The notes: a model not told the origin generated them from the sequence alone. A DNA stretch of 64,000 nucleotides from Ciona savignyi (GCA_000149265.1 CH002510.1:191176-255175), one strand, 5' to 3'. Positions 21,889 through 34,998 are shown, numbered from the stretch's first letter. Program-made: numbers and translations.

Positions 21889-24800
21889 ATGGCAGAAGCA
21901 GTGAACGTTAAACCGGAGCTTGGTTATAACCACCTTGGAAATTACAAAATTGAACGGAAAATCGGCAAAGGTCAATTCAGTGAAGTTTACCGAGCAACAT
22001 GCCTATTAGACTCAAAACTAGTGGCATTGAAAAAAGTCATGGTAGGTTAACTTCTTTTTAAGCCTGCTTTATGTGTTGCATTAAAGTAATTGTTTAACCT
22101 TTAGATATTTGAAATGATGGATGCAAAAGCACGCCAAGACTGCATTAAAGAAATAGATCTTCTGAAGGTAAGTCGAAGCTTGCCATTACTAACTAAAAGC
22201 TAAACTACTACAATAAATACCTTACCCTGTTTTTATATAGGCTACATAATAGCCATACTCGTTTTAAGTCTGTTTATGGGAAAATAATACTGTTAAGTGT
22301 ATTTGGCGGATGACCTCTGGTGCATAGTCAAGTTGCTGTAGCTATTGCTTTAACTAAGGACACAGCAATATATAAAGCACCATAGCCCAAGAAAAGATAA
22401 CATTCAAGCACATACTTGGATATCACCGTTGATTTTGACCAGTAATGTTGGGGTACTCTAGCTTAAAATGGCTTTTATATTACAGCAATTGAATCACAGC
22501 AATGTGATTTGTTATCTTGCCTCATTTATTCAAAATAATGAATTAAATATTGTGCTGGAATTGGCAGATGCTGGTGATCTTAGCCGAATGATAAAGGCAA
22601 GTATACTAAATAGAATATCAGGGGACTTAAAACTTGATTACCTGTTGGGATGTCCTTATCCTAAATAAATTGATTTTTAGAATTATTCTGGAATCATTAA
22701 TTTCGAATATAGAAAATCAAACTGTAATTTCGAAAAAAACACATGCAGTCCTTAAATTTACTACTCTAATGTGCCACTCTGAGCAATTAATTTGTAAATT
22801 AATAGAATCCAACAAAATGTTTGATTCATTTTCTATTCCAGTATAGATTTTGAAATGGATATCCTAAATTAAAGGTAATTTAAAGCGCCTAAAAATGATT
22901 TTCTAAAAGTTTTTTTTGTTATTAAGTCTTTCATTTTGTAATCAAGTTTAAACCTTTGTTAAAAACTATGCTTGATTTGAAAAAAAACTTGTCTAAGTGC
23001 TATACCGTACTATGACATAACATTTTACACAAACGGTATTACTTGTACAATTTTTGTTTGTTAAAACTTGTTAATTTAAAGAAGTTTGTTTATCTGCAAT
23101 ATAAAGATAACTTATATCACATTTGTTATAGCATTTTAAGAATCAGAAAAGATTGATTCCTGAAAGAACAGTCTGGAAATATTTTGTCCAGCTTTCATCT
23201 GCAGTGGCTCATATGCATTCAAGAAGGTAAACTTATCAAATATACAATGTTAATTTTATTTCACTGCACACCTTACTACTGCTACACATATCTTTATTTA
23301 AATCCTAACGAGTGGGAAAATACAAGGGTTAATCCATGGTTATTGTCGTAACACTCTTGTCCACAGTCTATTTTTTGAAAACACACGCTATGCTTAATAC
23401 TGATGTCCAAGAATTAGCTTCTGGTGCATATTTAACTGTAAATATGTTGGATGATGCTGTAAAATATCTTTTTCACCAGAGTGATGCACCGAGACATCAA
23501 ACCAGCCAATGTGTTCATCACAGCACAAGGAGTTGTGAAACTTGGCGATCTTGGTCTTGGAAGATATTTCTCCTCAAAAACGAGCTTTGCTCAGAGCTTA
23601 GGTTAGTACAGTACTGGTGGTTAACACAGTTCTGGTATACTAGTTATGAAATATTTTGGAACCAAATTTATTGGAAATATTATAAAACTTTATTTTCTAC
23701 TATTTCAACACAGTTGGCACCCCTTATTATATGTCACCCGAGCGGATCCATGAAAATGGCTACAACTTCCGTTCTGACATTTGGTCTCTTGGTTGCTTGC
23801 TTTACGAGATGGCTGCCCTTCAATCCCCATTTTATGGTGATAAAATGAATCTCTATGCTCTGTGCAAAAAAATCGAAAGCTGTGAATACCCCCCATTGCC
23901 AGCTGATATTTATTCAGAAGAGGTACGTCGTTCATACCATCTTGATATGTGATGTTTACATCATTCTTGTTATATTCATCCTCAAATACTGCCAAGTACA
24001 TTTTTTATGGATGTTGGGTGTCTTGTGACACTATTCTACCATTAAGTAGTATAGCGTATAGGGTTGTATATTCCTATTTAATTCTGTAAATGGGAAAAAT
24101 GGTGATGGGCATTATTAAATGAACAGTTGTCAGATTATCTTATACCCACCCATCGTATGGACGTATGGTTAATGAAGCAATTTTAGTGTATACGATTAAG
24201 AAGTTTCTTTAATATAGTAAAACCTATTAATTTACTGGGTTCTAAGCACAACAAAATCATATTTTTGGTGAAAAACGTTAAATTGCTTTGTAATTAGGAC
24301 AAGTCCATACAAAACAAATAGGCTTTACAATGGTGTATCTTTTTCAACAAAATTTGTCATATTTATTTCATTTTAAATCATCTGTTTTGTGATGATTGCC
24401 TTTTATTTTTAGTGCAGTAGAAAATTAAGAGTTTTTGGTTCAATCCCTGCAATATTGAATAAACTAAAGAGTTGTGCTAAAACTATAGTTAAAATATATT
24501 ATTTTTATTCAACACATTCATATTTTAAATATATATTTTAAGGGCAAAGAGGTGTCTATTATTTATTTAAGTCTCATAACTCTGAACTATTTTGATATAG
24601 CAGTTATGGTTTAACTACCAGCTCCACTTAATATATTGATTGTTATCTACTTAATAAGTTTAAAATGACACTACAAATTCGCTGTGTTTATAATGTATAT
24701 GTTTGTTTTAACTAGTATCGGTATGTAAGTCTACTTATTCTTTATCAAGTGCACTAATTATATAATGGTAATACATTTGATTCTTTTACTGCTAATGTTA

Positions 24801-24984
24801 AAGCGAAAGATTTTATTTATTCAGTTATCTCAGTTTTACCACTGTTTATTTAGCAAACATTTTCCCTCAGCTTCGTAATTTAGTGGCGATGTGCATTAAC
24901 CCTGATCCTGAAAAGCGACCAGATATCAGCTACATCTACCATGTTGCTAGCAAAATGTATGAGGCGACCAAAACCTCGTCTTAA
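21889..24984 (+). CDS. NEK7: NEK6/NEK7-type mitotic serine/threonine kinase
   Basis: Seven exons: 21889-22041, 22105-22167, 22486-22596, 23132-23226, 23480-23601, 23714-23922, 24871-24984; 288 residues. It is colinear with vertebrate NEK6/NEK7: short N-terminal tail, GKGQFSEV glycine loop (residues 26-33), VALKK lysine, [13 protein letters not shown] hinge, HRDIKPAN catalytic loop (Asp146), GDLGLGR in place of DFG (typical of NEK6/7), [13 protein letters not shown] activation segment with the conserved activating Ser, and [20 protein letters not shown]. In vertebrates these kinases are activated by NEK9 and act in spindle assembly; NEK7 also licenses NLRP3. One gene probably represents both paralogues. 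The third intron has a GC donor (AAG|GCAAGT). AATAAA at 25205-25210 is the likely polyadenylation signal. Confidence 0.95.
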
Positions 24985-26100
24985 AAACCTTTTTCTTCAA
25001 CTAATACCAACTCCTGGTACACTGTGTAGTTTACGCGGTGATAGTAACTAAATTTTACCTTACTTTTATAATACTTCTACTATTAAGAAAGCCACCAGCA
25101 GGTTTTGGACACCACAGCTTAAATGGAAACTGTTTGAAACAAAAAAACACAAATTAATTAATTAGTATCATAACAATATTGAATCTGGTTACAATAATGA
25201 CGTAAATAAAGAATAATATATTTTAGATTTATGTTTCCATATTAAGCAGATTTATTGTGCTTATATGTTGTGATGTTTAATTTTATAATTGTGTTTCAAA
25301 ATAACAAAATTATACATTCTTGCTTTCAGTCAGTAATTGTTTTCATTCCTTTTTGTAGTGTATCCGTGCTTTATGTATAGATGTATATACCAAAGAAAAT
25401 TCTTCATATAGGTAACTTGTTTTATTGACATCTCTGTAATTCTGTTGTTGAGCCCACCAAAAAGAGTGTGCTTCTTTATCATATTTTTTTTTGCAGATTG
25501 TGTTTAAAATTAATCTGTGCAGCTAGTCAAAAGGTTGTGCTTGTAACTTACCCCACCCCAGGTGTTCTTTGTTAGAATACTTCACAGATGTTGCTTGAAC
25601 CCAGAGAAATATAATGAGTTGAAAAAAGTAAAATAAATTCTTTAAAATTCTGTTGAAATTTTTTAAATGACTTCGAATTTTAACCCCTGGAATAAGCTGG
25701 AGTGAACTGTATTATTGTTCCTGTTTTTTATTGTGGTACCAATAATTTTCATATACTTTAAAGCAAGACCTTATCTAGAATACCATTTGATCTGTTTCTA
25801 GATTCAGCATTGCATTAAACTACCACTGAATAAAAAAATAACTTTTTTACCTAATTCATATGTAATTGCTTTCATTGCACTAACATTCTTTTACATTGTG
25901 CGGATATACTGGTGCCTAAATGTGTTTTGTCTGTTGCACTTCTGTAGTTTTAGCGCACAAATAAATAGCCCACTATCTTTAGTGCTTTTCTGTATAACCA
26001 GGAAATAATTTTGTTACGTTTATGCAGAGGTTTCAGAGTTAAAAATTCAAACTTGATATCCATGTTTTCTGAATAAATTATTAACGTTGGTACACTAATA
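24985..26100. other. NEK6/7 3' UTR and AT-rich spacer
   Basis: It contains the AATAAA at 25205-25210 expected to end the kinase transcript. Beyond that the sequence is AT-rich, with no exon, repeat family or RNA gene that I can support. Confidence 0.4.
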
Positions 26101-26114
26101 AAAAGAACAAAGAA

Positions 26115-26400
26115 AAACAGGTTTATTCCTGTGAATGGAAAAAGCAAGAGGGTTAACACACCAGCAATCGTCAGATTACCTCGCGCCCACCGCCGGGTTA
26201 CCATTGCAGTGTTGTGGAGATATTGCAGTGTTGTGTATTATAAACAAGTTCCTTTAATTTGGTAGAATTCATTCATTTGCTAGGTTCAGGCAACGTCCGT
26301 TAAGTGACTTGCCCACAAGGATACAACCGACTAGCTAGCGCATAGTTTCGAACCTGAAACCTTTCGGTTGAAAGGCATCGCACTAAACCGGTCGGATAAA
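26115..26400 (-). repeat. tRNA-like SINE, full-length-like copy
   Basis: On the reverse strand it starts with a tRNA-like head (GACCGGTTTAGTGCGATGCC..., then a B-box-like GGTTTCAGGTTCGAAAC), followed by TAGCTAGTCGGTTGTATCC, the GGGCAAG block, GGTTCTACCAAAT-like block, GCGCGAGGTAATCTGACGA block and a CCATTCACAGGAATAAAC tail. Other copies lie at 20388, 27000, 36983 and 40318. Confidence 0.72.
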
Positions 26401-26999
26401 AACTTAAAAAATATTGCGACAACAAAATGCGGATAACGGTCGTCCAAGAGAGTACTGTGAAGTAATGATGGCGGTTTGACACGGTTCCAAACTCAAAAGA
26501 ATTTGGTAGGCTACTAAACAAACGACTTTACACAGAGTTATTGGTCTTGGCAACCATATACTCGCTGGTACAGAGGGTATGAAAAACACACGAGTTAAAT
26601 GTATGCGGTACACCGTTTGTGTGGTCATTGATGGGTCCCTCCTGGGGAACTTTACGATCTCATTTCCACCGCTTTATCGCGTCAGATTACTTGACAGTGG
26701 GAAACGAAGTAGGGTATTGACGGCCGTCATTGCCATACAAAAATTAATAAATTTATTTGTATATGTGCCAAAAGCAGTTTTCGAATACCACATTTTTAAG
26801 TCCCCTGTCAAAAATAGAGGATTTCCGTCGACTTTTGCGAATATTACAGCTCTAAAAAAAGATGTAACCTCTGGCTTAGTTACCACAGTGAAATGTGTCA
26901 AGTATGTTTATTTATATGAAATACCGGTGTCTGAAAATTTGCCTTAAGTCTCAGCGTCTTAGTAACGCTGCTATTGCAGTGATGGAATATAAAATATAG

Positions 27000-27274
27000 A
27001 TAGAATATTCATTTTTATCCCCGTGAATGGGAAAACCAAGGGGGTTATCGTCAGATCACCTCGCGCCCATCGTCGGGTTACCAGAGCTATTGCAGTGTGT
27101 TGTATATGATAGACACATTCCTTCAATTTGGTAGAACCCAATAATCCGCTGGGTTCAGGCAATGTCCGTAAAGTGCTTTGCCCGAGGACACAACCGACTA
27201 GCTAGCGACCAATTTCGCACCTGCAACCTATCGATTGAAAGGCGACGCACTTAACCGCTAGACCAATCGGCAGG
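27000..27274 (-). repeat. tRNA-like SINE, full-length-like copy
   Basis: Reverse strand: CCGATTGGTCTAGCGGTTAAG head with A-box-like sequence, a diverged B-box region (GGTTGCAGGTGCGAAATT), GCTAGCTAGTCGGTTGTGTCC, and the same body and GGTTTTCCCATTCACGGGGATAAA tail as the other copies. A second, more degraded head-like piece follows at about 27280-27440. Confidence 0.75.
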
Positions 27275-27449
27275 ACAGTGTGCTGTGTATGACTGGAATA
27301 CTGTTTCCCTTTAGTACAATACTTTACCCACTGGGCTTCCTAAATACCTTTCCCGAGAACACATCCGTTGAGCAATAGACCAGTTTTGAGTTTGAAACCT
27401 TTTGTCAAAAAGGCGACGACATATATCCCCCCAAAGTTTTGAGCTAGAC

Positions 27450-28523
27450 CAGGGGTGGGCAACCTTTCTCGGCCTGGGTGCCAAAATCGGCTAAAATTAA
27501 TGAAAAAATCCTACTGTGTGCCAACTAACAAATCGAGAGAACATATTTCTGTTTTTGAATGTTTACTCCTACTATAATAGGTAGGAGTTGTACTATTTCC
27601 TACTATAGTAGGAGTTCTGTACTTTTGAATTGCACTAATGTTACATCAAATAGCTTTTTGTGATGTCATAAATGCCGATAGCCTGTAAGCTTTCATGACA
27701 AATTGTTTGTTAAGTTGATTGGAAAAAAAGTTGCGTAAAAACTTAATTTTACACAGTTTTTTTTTCAGAAACTTCGTTTAAATTTTTTTGGAAGGTTCTT
27801 AGCGGTCCCAGAAAATTGCCTCGCGGTCCCCAAAAGACCGCGGACACCAGTTTGAGAACCGCTGTTTTACAGTAATGACTTTTAATTTTTATCTTTACTG
27901 CAAAATAAGCAAGCGCTGTACTATTACCGATAGAGCAAACCTTAGGCAGGTGAAAAAGTGTGTTCAACGATGAATTTTTACTCTCATTAACGCAATTTGA
28001 TAAACGTAACGATGAGCTTATGTGAAGTAAGTTACCGGTCTTTTTTTACTTGCCGAAATATGCATTTATGACCTTTACCGATACCGAATGACCTTACCGG
28101 TACATCGTACATCATGGTTAGTTAGCCTTATAACACTGTGTATCTCAAATTGCTAACAAAAGTAAATTAGGATGCTAAGGGTAGCTGATATTAACTACAG
28201 TACATCTGGTTGGCTGCACAAACGTACAAATTTCTCCCACGTCCGATTCGTCTGTGGCAGCAGGTTGCAAAATTTAATTTACAAACGGATTGTTGTACTC
28301 TTTGGTGTTTGTTGAGTAACAATAACACGGTAATAATTAATCAAATCTTCACAACTTACGGTATAATAAACATTTTTATGCACGTGGCCAAAGCTCAAAT
28401 AATACAACAACTTTTAAGTTATCATCTTTAAGAGAAAGGAATCTAATTTCCTTGAACTAGCGTGCCAGAAATACGAGCTCGCGTGCCAAGTTGGGCACGC
28501 GTACCAGGGGTTGCCCATGCCTG
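27450..28523. mobile_element. 1.07-kb hAT-type non-autonomous element
   Basis: Left terminus CAGGGGTGGGCAACCT, right terminus GGTTGCCCATGCCTG (inverse CAGGCATGGGCAACC). The octamer AGCTAGAC is present at 27442-27449 and 28524-28531, the 8-bp hAT duplication. No transposase is visible. A smaller piece ending at 27864 with inverse terminus CAGCGGTTCTCAAACTGG looks like another hAT MITE nested inside it. Confidence 0.85.
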
Positions 28524-28833
28524 AGCTAGACTAATAATTTTGGCCGGACTAAAAAAAGCCAGCTACGATATGAGCTATCGTATATGTATAACTTCCGACA
28601 CCTTTATGAAAACTCACGCCTTTTTGTAATAATTTTGCCATCACTCCTTTCCCATGGGTACATTAAAGAATACTTTTCAAACATTTCATACCGTAGATGT
28701 CGCGCTTTATCCATGAGTTACACTTATACTGTGAGCCATCATTGATTCAATCTTATATAGGCCAGACATTTTGGATTGTGCGCTTTCAGTATCAGTAAAA
28801 AAAATAGAAAGGCGCTTTGAGTATAAGTTAAAA

Positions 28834-31800
28834 ATGAAAAGAAGTCAGTTTATGTATTTAATATGTGGATTTGTAATTGGTTCATTGTTATCCTATTGTT
28901 TACGAATTGAAGAAACTTCGGTAAGCTGTTTTCAAATACTATGTAAAACCAGGCCTAGTCAAAAAAGAAAATACGAAATAATAATTGTAAGCCTTCTGTA
29001 AAAGTTAATTTAAAATGTTATTCAATCTACGCAACCATGACTGTATCGGCAAATGGTTAGCATTAAACTTTACCTACTTAGTTTAGAAATCTTGCCATGG
29101 GAATGTTTGTGATACAAGAGACAACCAGTAAGTCTGGCCCAACTACTGCCCGGGTTACAGAATTCACATTGCCCACTTCAAATCGCGAACCTTTTGAATT
29201 TATGGAAGCTATGGAGTCAGTACATAGTGAACGAAAAGACACATTGATGAGAGCGTGTACCGCCTTGGATATGCAATGCACAGGCACTGGAGACGGTCAC
29301 TTTGAACGGGCATTTTATTGTCAACGGTACAAGGTCTGTACGTACTACTGGTAGCGACATAATACAAAACTTCCTAATAACAGCTTAAATTTATAGAAAA
29401 AAAGGAGCAAATAGCATCCAAAGTAATAAAAGGTAAAATCAAAAAGGAGCTCTCCGCAGCGTCCCATAAAATGTACCATTCTTTCACTTTACCTCCGCCT
29501 TATACGCGATAGCACACCTGGTAAAATAAAATGACTTGTTTACATAACCAGGGAGAACGCCCACTAATTTACACAAAGACGGTACTCAAGTTTATTGTAG
29601 AACGCAGCCAGCAAAACACGGTTCCATGACAACTAAACCCCTTACAACTAAACCCCTACAACTGAACTCCTTTACAACTTACCTTTTTTAACTGAACCCT
29701 TTTACAACTGAACCCCTTTCTATTGAACCCCCTTAAAAATGAACCCCTTTCAACTGAACCCCTTTACAACTTAACCTCTTACAACTGAACACCTTTTAAC
29801 TTATCCACTTGACAACTGAAGCCCCTACGGCCTACATCAACACATTAGGCCGCACAGACATAATTTAATAATCCTTTCTTTAACTGTCAATTAAGTTTAA
29901 TGAATTGTATGCTGCCGTTTAAATGTGGTTTACCGAAAGAGTCGTAACATTTTTATACTGATGATGGAAACAAACTTAAAACGTCAAATATTATCAGTAT
30001 TCAATTTGGGACATGACGACGTCATCGGGCTTAAGTTTTTCAAGGGTTCAGTTGAAAGGGGTTTAATTGTAAGGGGTCAGTTGTAAGGGGTTCAGTTGTA
30101 AAAGGGTTCAGTTGTAAGGGGTTCAGTAGTAGGGGTTCAGTTAAAAGGGGTTCAGTTGTAAATGGGTTTAGTTGAAAGGGGTTTAGTTGTAAAAGGGTTC
30201 ATTTGAAAGGGGTTCAGTTGTAGGGGTTCAGTTGTAAGGGGTTCAGTTAACTGGTCACCGCAAAACACAACCAACCGGTTCGTAACTCATAGTAAACCTT
30301 ACAAAGGGGCGGGCAATTACTTTTCTGAGTGGCTAAGTTACATATAATAGTCTTGGTTGTACGGTCGTGTGACCGAATGGTTAACGCGGCCGATACATAT
30401 ACCGGCTTACATACAAAAAATGCGGTCTTAGCAACGAACCCATCATGGGTTTGAAAGTTATCCCCCAAAAATAATAATAATATACTTGGTTAATGGGCCA
30501 GACATTCAAAACTCAATATTAAACTGAATGTTCAAACATTTTTCTTTACAAATAAATTGTTAGCTAGCGTAACAACTCATCAGCGAACATGTCGATACCA
30601 TATGGGGAAGTTGGAATACACTATGGCGTTATTAGATAAATGCAAATCGCTTATTTATACTGCAATGTTAGACGGCACCAAAACAGAAAATGATCTGCTT
30701 TTCCTGTGGTTTTATAAGAGAAATTGCTGGGATTATTGAAATCGCGGGCGATAGGTTTGTCAGAGTAATTGCGTCTCACAGAATGCAAATATATCAGTCG
30801 ATCGCTTTCTGTCTGTTTTATTGATGTAAGCAATAGGCATTTGATGTTGCAGATTTGAGGTAAATAATATTGTAATAGACCAGTGATGTGAATACAAACA
30901 GTAACAATGGATTTAGACCCAAATATTGGTGTGCCAAATAAAAGGAAAGAACATTTGTTGCAGCGTGCACGGTCGCTCAAAAAAAGACCCTTAAGGTAGC
31001 TTCAAAACGTAGTGTGCAGACCTAAACGTGAATATTTCTGTGGTCAGTCTTGGCAGGTACATTCGAGTTTCGAATGATCTAAATCAGCGTGCTGGTCCAA
31101 CTACTTATGACTTAGGCCATTTTGCAAAAACGGGACAGCTCGCGCACTTCTCCCTGACTATTTTTCCTACAATCTACACATACTGAAAACTAATACTTCA
31201 CTCACTGGCGAGAAGCTATCATTCAGTCAACATTTGTGTGACGTAACGATAAATTCTTATAGTTGTAATAAATTTCACATAAAAAGTTTTCTAAGCTTGA
31301 TTAACACGAATCTTGCAACTAATAAAAGATGGTATACTTGTTCTAAATAAAATTACTGACTGTAACAAAAATAAAATCAATACCGTAAAAGCTCTCTGGC
31401 CCACTGCAGTTGTACCACGCTGATCTAAATAATTCGAACAGGTAAGTTTGAGGTATGTGTGGCTAGTTGTGCACATTATACTCGAGAATAGATAATAAGT
31501 GAAAAATTTAAGCCGACATATTGTTGTCAATATATTTTACGAAAATTTATATCGGTACAAAGAATTATCCTCGTTTCGGCGCAGGCAAAAGAGGTCAGAT
31601 ATGGCCTGTCGGGCGTAATTTGCCTGAGTCTGGCTAACAGGTGACTTACAATGAAAATAAATTAATACTTTATTTTGTTTTATTTGTTGTTACATCTCTT
31701 CGTGACACCTATTATAACAGAGGTATAGCGTAATATGTCTTCCAGATACAAAAACGCGCAATTCCAGCAGTACAAAAACGTTCTTTCTTCTTCAAATTTT

Positions 31801-34402
31801 ATTTTTACTTCCGTATTAAGTTATATACATTTGCGGTTTTTAAAAGATTTTACACTGTAAAAATAAGCTCCCACAGCTATTCACCTTACAAATTCCAAGA
31901 TTTATAGTATTACTTACAATTCAAATCGACACATGTAGTCCTAGTGGTTTTAATATAAAAAATAAGCGGAATGTTTATAGTTTTATGTGTGCTCCGCCAA
32001 GTAATCTTTCTACAATTGCTGTTTAAAACGTTACTCACAATATTAACTGTATGTGTACAACGTACATATATGCTTAACAGCCTGTTTTAATCTCTGCGAT
32101 ATATAAACGTTGTATTGACGATTAAGGTAAACTTTAAAATGTAATTTCAGCTGGCGGCATGTGATATTTACAAAAGCGGAAGTTCCGTGATGTTATACTC
32201 AATATTGTCAATGAACGGTGTCGATTATTCAAATCTGGATTTTGCTGGTTTGATGCGAGAATCTAGCAAACTTCGGTTCAGTTTTATTCCCAACGCCACG
32301 CAGAAAAGAGACATGTGGCAATCATATACAAAGGTAAGGGAGTACTTGTCAACAATGAACACTTGGACTGGTGACTGGCATACAGTACAAAGCGGAAAGT
32401 TACGTGATCAAAGCTACGTGCTTACTTTTTTGTGTTTAAATGCAAGGTAACATGTGCTGAAAGCACAAGTGTAGTTGCTATAAAATGCGATTTCCACAAA
32501 TGTAAACATAAAGTTTCTATTTTCGGTTTAAAACTTATATGCCATATAGTTGAATGAATCAAACAAGAGTAACCGAAATGTCATTGTTTAAGATGTGAGT
32601 TCGGCCAGATTTTTAGTACACACGTTTTATATTGGAATGGTGGTATTTAAAAAGGACATATTAATAAATTGTTCCTTTACTTATTTACGTAATTATATAT
32701 ATATTTTTTTAACGAGACAAGTTTCGAACCCATGATGGGCTAGACACAAGGACCGTTTTTGTATATAAGTCTCGAGCGTACGTAAGTATATATTAAGGTA
32801 TTGCTTGTGAGTTGTGATGGGCATGGTCGAACGCCATCTGTTTTACAAGGAGTGATTATCTATAATCAGGATTAAACTTTTAGTTATGGCACTGACACAA
32901 TATTATAGCCTTAACTGTTCGTTTTACATAAATTCAACGGGAACATCTCGACAGGCCAAAATATGTAAAAATAGCCTATTTGGGCAGTGTTTGGCCCATA
33001 GCGTTACAATTGAACACAACACAACACCGAGCTCAAAGTTACATAGCGGACCACTTGAACATTGTAGGCCTATTGCGAGTTCATTTTATGTCAAGCAGAA
33101 CCACTAATTACTGATGTTTTTTTAAACTGTATGGTATTGTGGGATAAAAAAAAAGAATACAACACAACTAGAGCATGAATTAAAACTAATAGCTATAGGA
33201 AATCAGTAAACACATTCGATTTGCTCGATTTTAAGATTAAAGTTGATAAAAATTGAATTGAGTTGAATTGAGAAAATGTTCGATTTCACCAGAAATTGCT
33301 ATACATATGTATGGGGTACAAAGTGCCAAATTTAAAGTAAAATATAACATGTATAAAAAGAAGCCGGGTTATTGCATTTACGGGGTCGATATTATATGGT
33401 ATCTGCTTAGCGAACTATTTCTTGTAAATTTTGTAGATACTTAAGTTTATTCGGGCAACACAATTTAAAAACCATAACCCGAGGACCCATAGTTTTTGCT
33501 TGGAGAAACCAAACCATCGATACACACCATGTTTAAATGTATAAGCCTATAGTCCGGCCGGTTAGTCTGGCGGTTAAGTGCATCGCCTTTCAATCAAAAG
33601 GTTCTAGTTTATTATTAAACGGTTTTATGATGGTCCATCGCGGATTCAAGGCATGCTCGATTTAATTAATTTGCAGATATTTACTCAATTTAATATTATT
33701 AAGGCATCGTTTTGTTTTTTTTGATAGATTTTTACACCATGTGTAGTTGTAAAGGCATTTTGTGTCCAGACACTGTTGTTTTCTGCTTAGTGATAACAAA
33801 TGTAATTCATTATCCAAACATAGGAGCAAACTATAAACCAAACGAAACTATCAGTTTTATTTTATTATAAAATGTTAACATTACAGATAATTGTTGTCAG
33901 GGACCCATTCGAACGGTTGGTTTCGGGATACACGGACAAATTAATACCGACTGGCTTGGGGTACAGTGACCACTACCGGCAACTTTCGGTAGAAATAAAT
34001 AAGAACTTTCGACACTTGAGGTCCGATGTAATGAAAAGAAACCAATCCGACCCAGTCCACGCCACTTTTGAAGACTTTCTAAATTTTCTATTGGCATCGC
34101 AGCCTCCACTGGATGGTCACTTTGCAGACTACGTACAGTCGTGCGAGCCTTGTCAACACGGATATGACGTCATCATTAAAATGGAAACCCTGGAAAAGGA
34201 TGTTCGTTACGTAAATGCGCTGCTCAATCTCGAACCAAAGCACAAAAAAGTATTTTTTACATCTCGGGTTCGGGCAACTAACGCCAACAAAACTCAACGA
34301 TATTTTGAAACAATACCCAAAGAATTAGCGAACAAAGTTTATCAAAGTCGGATCAGAGATTTTGAAATGTTTGGTTATCGTAAACCAGTGTGGCTATGTT
34401 AA
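28834..34402 (+). CDS. Golgi carbohydrate sulfotransferase, HNK-1ST/CHST8-14 family
   Basis: Four exons: 28834-28920, 29082-29333, 32151-32333, 33887-34402; all junctions are in phase 0; 345 residues, the usual family length. After a short basic start (MKRSQ) a hydrophobic segment (residues 6-22) is a type II signal anchor for the Golgi. A lumenal stem and catalytic domain follow. RDPFERLVSGYTDKL (from residue 179) is the 3'-phosphate PAPS-binding motif, and the C-terminal Y..RIRDFEMFGY is the family signature. The 5'-phosphosulfate loop, usually K-x-G-x-T-x-W, is replaced by YKSGSSVMLY, so donor binding may differ. The product should transfer sulfate from PAPS to a glycan; the acceptor cannot be told. 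ATG 28834 was chosen because upstream only a TTG keeps the frame open. AATAAA lies at 34563-34568. Introns hold a foldback element (29620-30259). Confidence 0.82.
29620..30259. mobile_element. foldback-type element: inverted minisatellite arms with 9-bp target duplication
   Basis: The left arm (about 29627-29829) is a tandem array of the approximately 15-bp unit ACAACTGAACCCCTTT; the right arm (about 30041-30251) is an array of its complement, GGGGTTCAGTTGTAA. The arms flank about 210 bp of unrelated sequence. The nonamer GCAAAACAC is found at 29611-29619 and again at 30260-30268, a plausible 9-bp target duplication. Tandem repeats inside long inverted arms plus 9-bp duplication is the structure of foldback elements. 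No coding sequence. It sits in the second intron of the sulfotransferase gene. Confidence 0.72.
30260..32150. other. intron of the sulfotransferase gene, no further gene seen
   Basis: AT-rich sequence. A short piece at about 30360-30450 (GTGACCGAATGGTTAACGCGG) looks like a tRNA-derived repeat head, and a related inverted piece occurs at about 32705-32770. Nothing else can be supported. Confidence 0.3.
33553..33612 (+). repeat. SINE head fragment
   Basis: CCGGCCGGTTAGTCTGGCGG followed by TTAAGTGCATCGCCTTTCAA matches the tRNA-like head of the window's SINE; the body is absent. It lies in the last intron of the sulfotransferase gene. Confidence 0.6.
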
Positions 34403-34998
34403 TGCAAAGAATTACGGCAGAGCGTTCATGCAATATTCCAACTTTAATGTCAGCAACAACCTTTATTAAGTATTACCGAAAACTTGCGAAATTTCGATAA
34501 CTTATTATACAAATCACATTGGGTTACTAATAATTTACCAGAAGAAGTTTGCTTTACTTACAAATAAAGATGCACATGGTTTTTGGTAGAATCAAGTTGT
34601 ATTTCACATTGAAAATGGATACCAGTGTTTATTTCCGTAGATTGGAAAAGGTAGGGCCGTTTTAGATTGCGTTGAACCAATTGTTCTTCCTTATCTCTGC
34701 AATACAAACTGACATCACAAAAAAGGATGTCATTCAAATTCTTGACACAAGAGGTCTTAGATTTTTCACAATTTCAAATTGAAGCTCGGAGAAGCTGTTA
34801 CCCCTAAATACACCAGGCTACAACAAAACAGCTATCAGATACACAATCAACATCTTTATTTAACGAATCACTGCTCCACTATTACAAAACTATACAGCTA
34901 AACGAGAACACCGGCGCGCAGCCCAGCACATGCTGCTTCCAACCACAAACATTGGGGCGTTACCATCATTTAATTTTAAAGATCCAAATGGTCTTGAA

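Noticed and set aside
26579-26947. + strand ORF of 122 codons between SINEs
   Set aside because: No recognised motif, no clear splice or polyadenylation context, and SINE copies closely flank it; could not be supported.
29625-30252. CRISPR-like array
   Set aside because: Units are contiguous, imperfect and reversed between halves, with no spacers; this is an inverted minisatellite in a eukaryotic intron.
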